Below, in pieces: positions 27,212-35,348 of a DNA stretch of 64,000 nucleotides; positions within the stretch are counted from its first letter, which is position 1, and the number at the start of each line of letters is the position of its first letter. The DNA is from Flammeovirgaceae bacterium UBA2366. Lineage in GTDB: Bacteria; Bacteroidota; Bacteroidia; Cytophagales; Cyclobacteriaceae. The stretch spans positions 62,001 through 126,000 of the forward strand of contig DDTK01000004.1 of NCBI GenBank assembly GCA_002344065.1, given 5' to 3'. Position numbers and translations under genes: made by a program. The notes beneath the pieces were generated by a model, which saw nothing but the letters and a program-made list of their open reading frames with translations, had not been told where the DNA came from and did no database searches.

Positions 27212-27640
27212 CTACCTGAGCAGTTTCCACATCATGCTTTTCTTAGCTTGTTCGATAAGTTGGAGTTGAATGAAAATACTCTGGCGGTAGTCTTGCAGTT
27301 TGTTCAGGGTATTGATTGCTTTCTCATATTCCTCCATGCGCGAACCGATTTTCGAGCGGGTTTCCCGAATGATGGACTTCAATTCCGGAAGCCTCAGAAA
27401 CGGAATCACGGAGCCACAAAGATGAGGTTGGAAGTATCCACATTGCCAAAGTCCGAAGCATAGCCAGTAGAGCAAATGTTTCTCCTGTGGACATTTGGAA
27501 ATAACTACGAAGCAATTTGGGCAAGGCTTGTCCATCGGTTTTCCTGCGTTATTACCTTTTGACAGAATAAAGAAATAATTTCCGTGGTAGGTTCGATTCA
27601 TCTGGTGTGTTTTGATTAGTGTCTGCATAGTCTCTGGCAT
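27212..27640 (-). CDS. Cys-rich DUF6943-like protein of mobile-element backbone
   Basis: A 142-residue protein with a compact cysteine cluster (KPCPNC, LYWLCFGLW, PHLCGS) suggesting a zinc site, and a helical C-terminal half (RMEEYEKAINTLNKLQDYRQ) that may form a coiled coil. It resembles a family labelled DUF6943 that I associate with Bacteroidota integrative elements; the match is from memory. It lies between slot 1 and slot 2 in the same position relative to the repeat as radC, that is, divergent from a cargo gene. Confidence 0.6.
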   Translation of the reverse strand: MPETMQTLIKTHQMNRTYHGNYFFILSKGNNAGKPMDKPCPNCFVVISKCPQEKHLLYWLCFGLWQCGYFQPHLCGSVIPFLRLPELKSIIRETRSKIGSRMEEYEKAINTLNKLQDYRQSIFIQLQLIEQAKKSMMWKLLR

Positions 27641-27683
27641 TTTTATTTGCCGTTGGCTAGGCGTTCAAAAAGAGTTGGCGACT

Positions 27684-27817
27684 CACAGGCTGGCGGTGGA
27701 AGGTCAGGCAAGGAGGAACGGAATAAATGGGTTGTGTGAAAGGTGTGCGGGTTTATGCCGGAAATTCCTTGCAAGCATATTCCGACATAAGCCTAAATTA
27801 GTACCGATGATTAATGA
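27684..27817. repeat. Repeated 5' slot element, copy 2
   Basis: Second copy of the element at 24311-24460, starting with the shared CACAGGCT (27684-27691). GCAAGGA (27708-27714) pairs with TCCTTGC (27766-27772). The central loop differs in sequence and is shorter than in copy 1 while the arms are identical. It lies between the DUF6943-like gene and the glycosylase gene and ends 14 bases before the ATG of the latter. Confidence 0.8.
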
Positions 27818-27831
27818 GAGAATAAAATAAT

Positions 27832-28446
27832 ATGTGGAAGTATACTTGCATAGATCATCCTTTTGAACCCTTTATTCCAAAGGGCGCTAAGACGCTGGTG
27901 ATTGGCACGTTTCCTACAAGGTCAGTGAACTTTCAATTTCCGTTTTATTATTCTAGTAAAGACAATAGATTCTGGCCAGTGATGGAAAATGTTTATGGGC
28001 TCAGGTTTAAACACCATGCAGGAAAGAGCGCTGTTGAGGAGAGAAAGGAGTTCCTTGTATCCAAGCAGATTGGGATAACTGATATGCTACTGAAATGCTA
28101 TCGATTGGCTGAAAAATCGCAGGACAAACATTTGTATCCGATTTTGCTGAATGACATCTTTTCAATTTTGGATCAACATGACTCTATAGATTGTCTTTTA
28201 CTAACCAGTCGAACTGAGGTCCATGGTGCGTTGGGTCTGCTGAATATTAATTTTCAAAGCGAGGGTAAAACTCTTGAATATCCGGTAAGAAACCGACATA
28301 ATATATTAGAGGGAGGATTTCGACATAACACTAGGAATATAGAAATGCTCGTCCCTATTTCACCCTCACCAAGTGCAGAAAAAAGTGCCGACCTGGAGAC
28401 CTTGATAGAGATGTACAAGTTGTGCTTGATCGAGGTTAGGAAGTAG
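27832..28446 (+). CDS. UDG-superfamily DNA glycosylase-like protein; candidate defence cargo
   Basis: A 204-residue protein with the layout of family 6-like (hypoxanthine/uracil) DNA glycosylases: LVIGTFPT at 22-29 in the place of the catalytic motif A, YYSSKDNRFWPVM at 39-51, and LVPISPSPSA at 173-182 in the place of motif B. Such enzymes cut damaged or foreign bases from DNA. Motif A has Thr-Phe-Pro rather than Ser-Met/Tyr-Pro, so substrate choice may differ. It is the only gene in slot 2, which is built like the slot carrying the nuclease-STAND gene, so a role against phages with unusual bases is possible. Confidence 0.72.
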   Translation: MWKYTCIDHPFEPFIPKGAKTLVIGTFPTRSVNFQFPFYYSSKDNRFWPVMENVYGLRFKHHAGKSAVEERKEFLVSKQIGITDMLLKCYRLAEKSQDKHLYPILLNDIFSILDQHDSIDCLLLTSRTEVHGALGLLNINFQSEGKTLEYPVRNRHNILEGGFRHNTRNIEMLVPISPSPSAEKSADLETLIEMYKLCLIEVRK

Positions 28447-28456
28447 AACACACCCA

Positions 28457-28609
28457 ACCATTTTTTCCGACAAGCCGCCAATTGCGCTTGTTGCGCGGCC
28501 TTTGTCAAGGGTGACGATTCCATGTAGAAATAAAAGAACGATCGTCACTCGTATTACCCTTTACAAAGGTTGCGCAACAGGCCTACCTTTGGCTTGGTGG
28601 TGAAATGGT
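28457..28609. repeat. 153-nt structured 3' slot element, copy B
   Basis: Same length and folding as copy A. Main stem 28490-28511 with 28557-28578 (19 Watson-Crick pairs, two G-U, one mismatch); inner TGACGAT (28512-28518) with ATCGTCA (28541-28547); outer CCGCCAA (28475-28481) with TTGGTGG (28594-28600) and ACCATTT (28457-28463) with AAATGGT (28603-28609). Two pairs are exchanged on both sides compared with copy A, so the fold is conserved while the sequence drifts. Confidence 0.85.
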
Positions 28610-28643
28610 CTGTAACGTTGAGCATAGTAAAATCAAAGTCTTT

Positions 28644-28713
28644 CCAAAGCTCTTGGAGAAAGTATGAGTCTTTAACACCTGATTATTTCTCATACTTTCT
28701 CCAAGTGCTTTGG
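28644..28713. repeat. Long hairpin B2
   Basis: A 25-base arm (28644-28668, starting CCAAAGC) pairs with 28689-28713 (ending GCTTTGG) with one mismatch, eight bases from the base of the stem. Loop of 20 bases. The 3' arm shares CAAGTGCTTTG with hairpin A2. Confidence 0.8.
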
Positions 28714-28750
28714 AGTTTATCAAATGGCATTCAATATCACGAGGTTTAAA

Positions 28751-28821
28751 GAAGCTGATCAAATAAGGAGTCGCCACTAATGTAATCCGGAAGATAATCG
28801 ACTCCTTATTTGATCTGCTTC
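28751..28821. repeat. Long hairpin B3
   Basis: A 23-base arm (28751-28773, starting GAAGC) pairs with 28799-28821 (ending GCTTC) with a single mismatch at the sixth base. The loop holds CCACTAA and ATCCGGA as in hairpin A2. It ends 20 bases from the stop of the convergent fatty-acid hydroxylase gene. No gene lies between 28447 and 28840; the stretch is hairpins B1-B3. Confidence 0.8.
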
Positions 28822-28840
28822 GAAAGTGAGTACCTCATAT

Positions 28841-29683
28841 TCACTTGAATGGAAATAACAACTGTTTCCAGTATGATTTGGGAAAATTTGGTTCTTCCTT
28901 AATACCAATTTCACCAATGCCCTTGGATTCATAAATTTTTGGATTGTCGTACGCTGTCTTAAAAATATGATCCCATACAGTTAACCATGCGCCATAATTT
29001 ACTTGCGCATCTTTGTAATCTGCACGGTGGTGCCAACGATGGAGTTCAGCTACGCAAAAGAACTTCTTGAGAACGCCAGCCTTATAATTTAAATTGGTGT
29101 GCTGCATCATCATATTGATGGCAAGAATAGCCAGCGCGGCAACCACTACCGCCTGAGGCGTACCTATTGCAAGACATAATATAATCCCCGGGCCGCCTTC
29201 CAGAATCTGATGCAAGGCGTGCCGTTTTTCGCCATTCAGAAAATACAGGCGTTCTGAACTGTGATGGATAGAATGGAGTCTCCACAACCACTCATATCGG
29301 TGACTTTGCCAGTGAACAACGAACAAAAAGAAGTCGATAATGATGAGGGCCAATAATACCTGCATCCAGAAAGGTAACGTAGCAGGGAACCATTGTGGAA
29401 AGGGTATCCAAACGGCAAGCCAGATAAGTGCAAATTGGGCAGAAACTTTAATGAGATAATTGATGACGTAGTACGTAAAGGCGAGGTTCCAATCATCTCC
29501 GTTCACCCAATTTTTTTCGAACGGCAACCAGCGTTCGAGCAGTAGTGCTACTAAACCGAATGATGCAATTATAGGCACGATGGCGAGATATTGATTGGTG
29601 CCGTTTTCCATCAACCGGATCATTAAGAAAGAAGCAGACAGCATAAACACCGGGTATATTGAATACTGGAAAATTGTTTTCAT
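28841..29683 (-). CDS. Sterol desaturase / fatty acid hydroxylase family protein
   Basis: A di-iron membrane hydroxylase: histidine clusters HWQSH, HSIHH and HRWHH provide the metal ligands, and four or more membrane helices surround them. The ATG at 29683 is preferred to a TTG at 29704 and gives 280 residues. Family members hydroxylate or desaturate sterols, fatty acids or carotenoids; the substrate is not evident. An AraC-type regulator gene lies 63 bases upstream on the same strand. Confidence 0.88.
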   Translation of the reverse strand: MKTIFQYSIYPVFMLSASFLMIRLMENGTNQYLAIVPIIASFGLVALLLERWLPFEKNWVNGDDWNLAFTYYVINYLIKVSAQFALIWLAVWIPFPQWFPATLPFWMQVLLALIIIDFFLFVVHWQSHRYEWLWRLHSIHHSSERLYFLNGEKRHALHQILEGGPGIILCLAIGTPQAVVVAALAILAINMMMQHTNLNYKAGVLKKFFCVAELHRWHHRADYKDAQVNYGAWLTVWDHIFKTAYDNPKIYESKGIGEIGIKEEPNFPKSYWKQLLFPFK

Positions 29684-29745
29684 AGGCAAAGAATTTTTTT
29701 GCAAAGTCCCCAGAAAAAAATTCCTAAGCTTGAATAAACTGGCTA

Positions 29746-30438
29746 TTATTTCAAAACCGCAGAGGGGTTAACCCCGAACATATCCATGAAAGTGCGGCTC
29801 AGATGGGCGGTGTCAGAAAAACCAGCTTCGTGTGCGGCCTGGGTAAGTGTCATACCTGCAAGCACTGAGGTAATGGCCACGCGCATGCGGCACCAAAGAA
29901 TGAAAGGACGTATCGGGATACCGACCCGATCTTTGAATAAATGAGTGAAGCGACTGGTTGAGAGGCAGGCTATCCCGGCCAACATTTCCAGGTTAAACTC
30001 ATGTGTGGTTATATGCGAACGAAAAAAGTCTGTAACCCTTTGAATGCGGTCGTCAATCAAGTTGACAGAGTTGATTACTTTTGACAGCGCTTTGGGTATG
30101 CTACCGGAAGTAAATACTTTTCTATCCGCTTCTGACATTCTGCCTTCAATAGATTGAACGGATTGAGCGGGCTTAAATGTGGTGAGCATTGTCTTTGCCA
30201 GCTCAGACTCTGGCTCAATAAAAATAAAGGCTGCTTCGCCAGTGGTTGTAGTTTGATGGAGTTGATCAGGTAATACTAATACAACTTGTGAAGCTAAGGC
30301 GTTGCCAAAGGCATCTTCAATTTCTATTACTCCATCTATACTGACAATTATTTCAAGGGCATGGTGCTTGTGCTGATCCGTATGAATAGCTGGACTAATG
30401 AAGGTGGCGTGGTCTTCAAAAATTTGGATGTGCTTCAC
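29746..30438 (-). CDS. AraC-family transcriptional regulator
   Basis: A 230-residue regulator with an N-terminal cupin-like part (TDQHKHHALEIIVSIDG) and a C-terminal double helix-turn-helix (LAGIACLSTSRFTHLFKDR, TQAAHEAGFSDTAHLSRTF). The start is GTG at 30438. It lies 11 bases downstream of the copper ATPase gene, so it may be co-transcribed with it. Confidence 0.88.
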   Translation of the reverse strand: MKHIQIFEDHATFISPAIHTDQHKHHALEIIVSIDGVIEIEDAFGNALASQVVLVLPDQLHQTTTTGEAAFIFIEPESELAKTMLTTFKPAQSVQSIEGRMSEADRKVFTSGSIPKALSKVINSVNLIDDRIQRVTDFFRSHITTHEFNLEMLAGIACLSTSRFTHLFKDRVGIPIRPFILWCRMRVAITSVLAGMTLTQAAHEAGFSDTAHLSRTFMDMFGVNPSAVLK

Positions 30439-30449
30439 TTAAGATCTTT

Positions 30450-32621
30450 TTACACCTTCAACATCCGAGCATTAATAGCAACAACCACGGTACTTACGCT
30501 CATTAATACGGCACCCATCGCAGGACTGAGCATGACTCCGAAGTTGTACAACACGCCTGCTGCCAATGGCAGGGCAATCACATTGTAGCCAGTTGCCCAC
30601 ACAAGGTTCTGAATCATTTTCCTGTACGTGGCTTTTCCAAATAAAATAAGATTCACTACGTCTTTCGGGTTGCTGTTCACCAAAACAATACCAGCCGTTT
30701 CGGCAGCAATGTCAGAACCAGAGCCTACGGCAATGCCGATGTTGGCTTGCGCGAGCGCAGGTGCATCATTCACGCCATCACCCGTCATGGCAACAAATTC
30801 ACCTTTCGCCTGAAGCTCTTTAATCTTTTCCAGCTTTTGATGTGGAAGTACTTCGGCCATAAAGCCATCCATACCCAGCGATTCACTCACCGTCCTGGCC
30901 ACTTCTTTGTTATCGCCTGTGAGCAAAAGTGTTTTGATGCCATTTGCGCGGAGCGTGTTAATTGCGTCAGGTGATTCCTTTCTGATTTCATCCGCTAATG
31001 CAATCACACCAGCTACTTTGCTTTCTATCAAAACATATACAACTGTTTCCGCCACGCTTGATGATGGGAGTTGAATGTATAAATTTTTCTCCTTTAAATA
31101 TCCGGGGCTTACTACCTTCACTTGCGTTCCACTCCACATGGCTTGTATGCCTTTTCCTGTGATTGCATTGAACTCACTAATAGCAGGCAACGAAAGTTTA
31201 AGTTCCTTCGCTTTTTCTACAATGCCGGTTGCAATGGGATGTTCGGAGTTCTGTTCAAGTGCTGCGGCAATAGCAAGAACTTCATCCCGATTATACGATT
31301 CACTTAATGAATCGAACCTCACCACACTAAATTTACCAAGCGTAAGCGTACCGGTCTTATCAAACACCAGCGCGGTAATCTTTCTGGAATTCTCAAAGGC
31401 CGTTCTGTCTTTGATCAGCAATCCGCTCTGGGCAGAAATGGCGGTAGACCGCGCCACCACTAACGGAACGGCAAGCCCAAGGGCGTGTGGACAGCAAATG
31501 ACAATCACTGTAACCATGCGCTCCATCGCGAAAGCCAGGTCTTTACCAATACTGAGCCAGACAATAAACGTTAATGCACCTGATACCAGTGCAATGATGG
31601 TAAGCCAACCCGCAGCCTTATCAGCCAGGAGTTGCGTTTTGGATTGACTTTGTTGTGCGTCCTGAACAAGTTTAATTACCTGCGCCAGGTACGAGTCTTT
31701 ACTCCCGTGCAACACTTCCACTTTAAGCGATCCATTTCCATTGATGGAACCTGCAATTACTTTTTCGCCTTTCGACTTCTCCACTGGCTTCGACTCACCT
31801 GTGAGCATAGACTCATTCAGGTAACTATTGCCTTCAGTGATGATGCCGTCAGCGGCAATTTTTTCACCCGGCTTAATGAGAATAATGTCCCCGGCTTTAA
31901 GGTCTTCCGTCTTCACTTCCGTGATGTGCTCGCCATGAATGAGGTGCGCTTCCGAGGGCATGAGTTGCACCAACAGTTCCAATTCGCGCGATGCACTCAT
32001 AATAGATTTCATTTCAATCCAGTGCCCCAATAGCATGATGAGAATTAACGTGGCTAACTCCCAGAAAAAGTCCATGCCGGTTAAACCCAACACAATGGCC
32101 ACGCTGTACACATAGGCAACCGTAATCGCTACTGCTACCAGTGTCATCATGCCAGGCGATTTTGATTTCACTTCATCCTTTAAACCAATGAGGAAGGGCC
32201 ATCCGCCATAGAAGTAAACAATAGACGAGAGCAGCATGAGCACATACGAGGAACCTGTAAACATCCAATCGACACCAAGCCAGTGTTGAATCATAGGTGA
32301 AAGCGCTATGATCGGTATGGCCAGAACAAGGACGATATAGAATCGTTTTTTGTAGTCATCAATCATTCCAGCATGGTGAGCATGGCCTGAATGACCGGAC
32401 TGTTGGTGCTTATGCTCCGAATGTTTTTCAACCTTCATGTCATGTTGTTCGTGTCCACTTTCATGTTGCCGATAATGCTGATGACCCGAATGCTCACCTT
32501 TTGAATTTGAAATTGGAATCAAATCCATTCCACACTTCGGGCATTTGCCGGGTGCATCCTTCACAACTTCGGGGTGCATAGGGCAAGTGAATTGTTGATT
32601 TCTGTGTTGATGTTCCATCAT
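30450..32621 (-). CDS. copB: Copper-exporting P-type ATPase, CopB type
   Basis: A 723-residue P1B ATPase. It begins with a metal-binding domain (FTCPMHPEVV, CPKCGMDL) and a His-rich stretch (about 35-85). It has the phosphorylation motif DKTGT, the actuator motif TGES, the HP locus SEHPIATG and the hinge GDGVNDAPAL. The membrane site is CPH, which defines the CopB (P1B-3) group, usually Cu(II)/Cu(I) or silver export from the cytoplasm. It is followed by an AraC gene and preceded by a YceI gene, at the start of the copper region. Confidence 0.93.
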   Translation of the reverse strand: MMEHQHRNQQFTCPMHPEVVKDAPGKCPKCGMDLIPISNSKGEHSGHQHYRQHESGHEQHDMKVEKHSEHKHQQSGHSGHAHHAGMIDDYKKRFYIVLVLAIPIIALSPMIQHWLGVDWMFTGSSYVLMLLSSIVYFYGGWPFLIGLKDEVKSKSPGMMTLVAVAITVAYVYSVAIVLGLTGMDFFWELATLILIMLLGHWIEMKSIMSASRELELLVQLMPSEAHLIHGEHITEVKTEDLKAGDIILIKPGEKIAADGIITEGNSYLNESMLTGESKPVEKSKGEKVIAGSINGNGSLKVEVLHGSKDSYLAQVIKLVQDAQQSQSKTQLLADKAAGWLTIIALVSGALTFIVWLSIGKDLAFAMERMVTVIVICCPHALGLAVPLVVARSTAISAQSGLLIKDRTAFENSRKITALVFDKTGTLTLGKFSVVRFDSLSESYNRDEVLAIAAALEQNSEHPIATGIVEKAKELKLSLPAISEFNAITGKGIQAMWSGTQVKVVSPGYLKEKNLYIQLPSSSVAETVVYVLIESKVAGVIALADEIRKESPDAINTLRANGIKTLLLTGDNKEVARTVSESLGMDGFMAEVLPHQKLEKIKELQAKGEFVAMTGDGVNDAPALAQANIGIAVGSGSDIAAETAGIVLVNSNPKDVVNLILFGKATYRKMIQNLVWATGYNVIALPLAAGVLYNFGVMLSPAMGAVLMSVSTVVVAINARMLKV

Positions 32622-32643
32622 AAAAAGCGTTAAAGTTTCGTAC

Positions 32644-33237
32644 CTACTTTGAAAGCATTACTAATTTTACAATCATATCGACATCATCGTAAACAAGTTT
32701 TTCGCCAAGGTTCTCGAAAAACGATTGTGAACCGAATTTCACATCGTACTTACTTCGATCAAACGTCAGCGTGGCATTGGCTACCGTTTGATTATTTATA
32801 CTGTTGACATTGGCTGTGAACGTAATGGGATTTGTTTTTCCTTTAATGGTTAGATTTCCTGTCACCGTATATTCGTTTGTTGATTTCGGTTCTACCTTGG
32901 TGATGACAAACTTTGATGTAGGAAAGCGTACTACAGAAAAGAAGTCTTCAGACTTCAGGTGATCCACCAAGCGCTTGTTTGATTTCGTATCGGTAATATC
33001 AGCACACGTAATGCTGGCCATGTCCATTTCAAAAGAACCACCGCTCAGTTTGTTTTTAGTGAATGAAAGGTGACCTGATGATAGTTGTATTTCTCCGTAG
33101 TGTTCACCACCCAATTTTTTACCTGTCCATTCCAGTTTGCTTTGCTTCAGATCAATGTTAATCTTTTCAACACTGATTTCCTGCGCTACTGAAAGAAATG
33201 GAATAAGAGCGATCAGTGTAATAATTGTACCCCTCAT
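32644..33237 (-). CDS. YceI-family periplasmic protein
   Basis: The start at 33237 is chosen because it gives a signal peptide (MRGTIITLIALIPFLSVAQ) and avoids overlap with the gene upstream. The 197-residue product has the YceI lipocalin-like pattern (KLEWTGKKLGGEHYGEIQLS, YTVTGNLTIKGKTNPITF). YceI proteins bind isoprenoid-type lipids; family members recur in metal-stress loci for unknown reasons. Confidence 0.88.
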   Translation of the reverse strand: MRGTIITLIALIPFLSVAQEISVEKINIDLKQSKLEWTGKKLGGEHYGEIQLSSGHLSFTKNKLSGGSFEMDMASITCADITDTKSNKRLVDHLKSEDFFSVVRFPTSKFVITKVEPKSTNEYTVTGNLTIKGKTNPITFTANVNSINNQTVANATLTFDRSKYDVKFGSQSFFENLGEKLVYDDVDMIVKLVMLSK

Positions 33238-33241
33238 CGCT

Positions 33242-34099
33242 CTACTTTTTACTAGTTTTAGCTGCCCAATCAACACGCAATTTTTCGTTTGCTACGATAA
33301 GCTGATCTAGCTTTTTCGTTATGGCCAAATCGGTAGACGCTTTCAATGTTTTAAGAGCCGTTGCATAGTCATTCATCGCGGCTTCAATTTTTGCCTGTAG
33401 TTGAAGATATGCGGCATCCTGCGCTTTACTATTGGCTATTTGCACCCAGGCATAAGCCTGCTTCAAATCTTTATTGTTGTTGAAGTAGTAAGAACTGGAT
33501 TGATAGAAAAGGCTTGCGCGGTCTTCTTTCTTTACGTTGATCCGATCATTGATTTCAGCCATCACCTTTTCATCCACATTCATTTTGATGGTGATCTTAA
33601 CCTGGGTGTTCTCCCATAGTAGAAACAATCCGGCTTCGTCTTTCGAAAGATCATTTACTTCGATGGTGAAGGTTTCATAATAGCGTGCCGATTTCTCTGG
33701 CTTGGCTGCAAAACGCACGAGGTCTTGCTCTTGTGTATAATCAGAAGTGCCGTGCATTTCAGCAGCTTTGTTGATTACGATTGTCCACTCATTTTGATTG
33801 GGAATGGTGAAGAGAGAATACGTGCCAGCAGGAATGTCGTTGCCGTTTAATTTTACAGCTTCTGAAAATCGAATGGTGGTGGCATCATGCGCACCCGTGC
33901 GCCACATCTGACCGTAAGGTTCAAGCCCTCCGAAGATTACCCTGCCGCGAGCATTTGGGCGGGAATATTTTACCTCTACTTCTCCAAAGCCAATCTGCTG
34001 CTTAAATTCAGCATCCGGACTGGCTGGTGGGATGTTAAGTTGTGCCTGGGCTAACCCCACGAAGCTTAATAATAAGACTACTACTGTTATTCGTTTCAT
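33242..34099 (-). CDS. DUF2911 family secreted protein
   Basis: A 285-residue protein with a signal peptide followed by a DUF2911 domain (VKYSRPNARGRVIFGG, WRTGAHDATTIRFSEAV, AGTYSLFTIPNQNEWTIV). The C-terminal 100 residues look like helical repeats. The domain is common in Bacteroidota and has no known activity. It sits directly upstream of the YceI gene (4 bases) and probably shares its transcript. Confidence 0.82.
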   Translation of the reverse strand: MKRITVVVLLLSFVGLAQAQLNIPPASPDAEFKQQIGFGEVEVKYSRPNARGRVIFGGLEPYGQMWRTGAHDATTIRFSEAVKLNGNDIPAGTYSLFTIPNQNEWTIVINKAAEMHGTSDYTQEQDLVRFAAKPEKSARYYETFTIEVNDLSKDEAGLFLLWENTQVKITIKMNVDEKVMAEINDRINVKKEDRASLFYQSSSYYFNNNKDLKQAYAWVQIANSKAQDAAYLQLQAKIEAAMNDYATALKTLKASTDLAITKKLDQLIVANEKLRVDWAAKTSKK

Positions 34100-34142
34100 A
34101 TTGATTATAATTTTATTTAAACGCGATAGTTGGAATTCAGAA

Positions 34143-35348
34143 TCATATACTAAGGGAGGCTAACTTTATTGACTTTTCTTTTGAATCGGTCCAGGCGAAT
34201 ATGAGTTTGTCACCCGACTTGGTCATTTGCGGAAAGCCGCTGGAGCGTGACTCAGACGATGCGGCTATGATAACCGATTGTTCCTTTACTCCGTCACTTC
34301 GAACTTTAACCGCCTTGATTTCTGTTCCCTCCATCCAGCTAACTACAGCAGTTTGCTCGTCTAGCAACACAATATCAACGCGGCCTATCGGACTACCCTC
34401 ATCCACACGAATTGCTTTTCCAAAAGTCTCCCCACCATCATGAGAGAAGATCACATTCACCTTAGCGGTATCAGAAGCCATGGTAAACCAAGCGGTAGTA
34501 AGCGTATTTCCGATGGCCGAAACCCTCGGCCCATTTACCGGGCAGCCAGCGATTTTCCAGTGGTCACTGTTGATGCTCTTCGGTGGAGTCCACTCGCCAT
34601 TCACTAAACGTACTATCGACATATCGCGAATCTCTTCATCCGAACGGTCGCGATAAATCACCACAGGCCCGCTAGATGTGATGGCAGCGCTTGTCTGGCA
34701 GCAATCGCACGTTCTTCTATCGAGCTCCCACTCATGAAGTTTATTTCCATTTGCATCAAGCACAGCCGCCCGAAGGCTCATCTCACCATGGTGATCATGA
34801 TCCATATTTTCCATTCCCGCCATCACCGTGTTGCGACCGTCAAGCCACGTAACAAAAAACTTGTCGTCATACGGCACCAGCGAAACAAAGCCATGCTCTG
34901 CCTGCTTACCATCATCGTGCAGAATTTTAGGATTTGCCCAAGTGGTGTTTATTGACTCGGAAGTCGTGAACTTTACATCGTAGGTAAATTTTCCGTCAGC
35001 GCTTCTATCCAGAAAATGAGCGATGAACCCGCTTTCATTTCTCGCCATCATGGGATAGTCTGCCCAATTCACAAACCATGAGTTGCCTGAAGCAATGGTT
35101 ACCGGTGTTGTCCATTTACCCCTGTCAAGGCTGGCAAGCTTGAATGTCGATTGCTTTTCTTTTTTCTCAATCCATGAAAGATAGACGATGCTGTCCTGAT
35201 AGGTGAACAGGAAAGGTTCACCACTTTCTGCCTGAGTTGGAGATTCAAGTAGACTTATTGTCGCTTGTTGTTTGACTTCTTTAGTCTTTGTTGAACAAGA
35301 CGTCAATAATACTATCGACAAAGCAAAAAAAGATATGCTATTCTTCAT
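34143..35348 (-). CDS. Sialidase-like beta-propeller lipoprotein
   Basis: A 401-residue lipoprotein (lipobox LLTSCS). The repeated aspartate-box-like SHDGGETFGK and the regular spacing of tryptophan-rich strands indicate a BNR/Asp-box beta-propeller. A central CDCCQTS could bind metal. No sialidase catalytic residues can be assigned with confidence. It overlaps the TlpA-like gene upstream by 11 bases, and both may act on extracytoplasmic copper or redox chemistry; that is inference. Confidence 0.7.
   Translation of the reverse strand: MKNSISFFALSIVLLTSCSTKTKEVKQQATISLLESPTQAESGEPFLFTYQDSIVYLSWIEKKEKQSTFKLASLDRGKWTTPVTIASGNSWFVNWADYPMMARNESGFIAHFLDRSADGKFTYDVKFTTSESINTTWANPKILHDDGKQAEHGFVSLVPYDDKFFVTWLDGRNTVMAGMENMDHDHHGEMSLRAAVLDANGNKLHEWELDRRTCDCCQTSAAITSSGPVVIYRDRSDEEIRDMSIVRLVNGEWTPPKSINSDHWKIAGCPVNGPRVSAIGNTLTTAWFTMASDTAKVNVIFSHDGGETFGKAIRVDEGSPIGRVDIVLLDEQTAVVSWMEGTEIKAVKVRSDGVKEQSVIIAASSESRSSGFPQMTKSGDKLIFAWTDSKEKSIKLASLSI

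Noticed and set aside
26788..28821. Hairpins as integron attC sites
   Set aside because: The layout with an unpaired spacer is similar, but the required core words RYYYAAC and GTTRRRY are not at the ends and the recombinase is not IntI-like.
24311..28821. Hairpins as retron ncRNA
   Set aside because: No reverse transcriptase gene is present in or near the slots.
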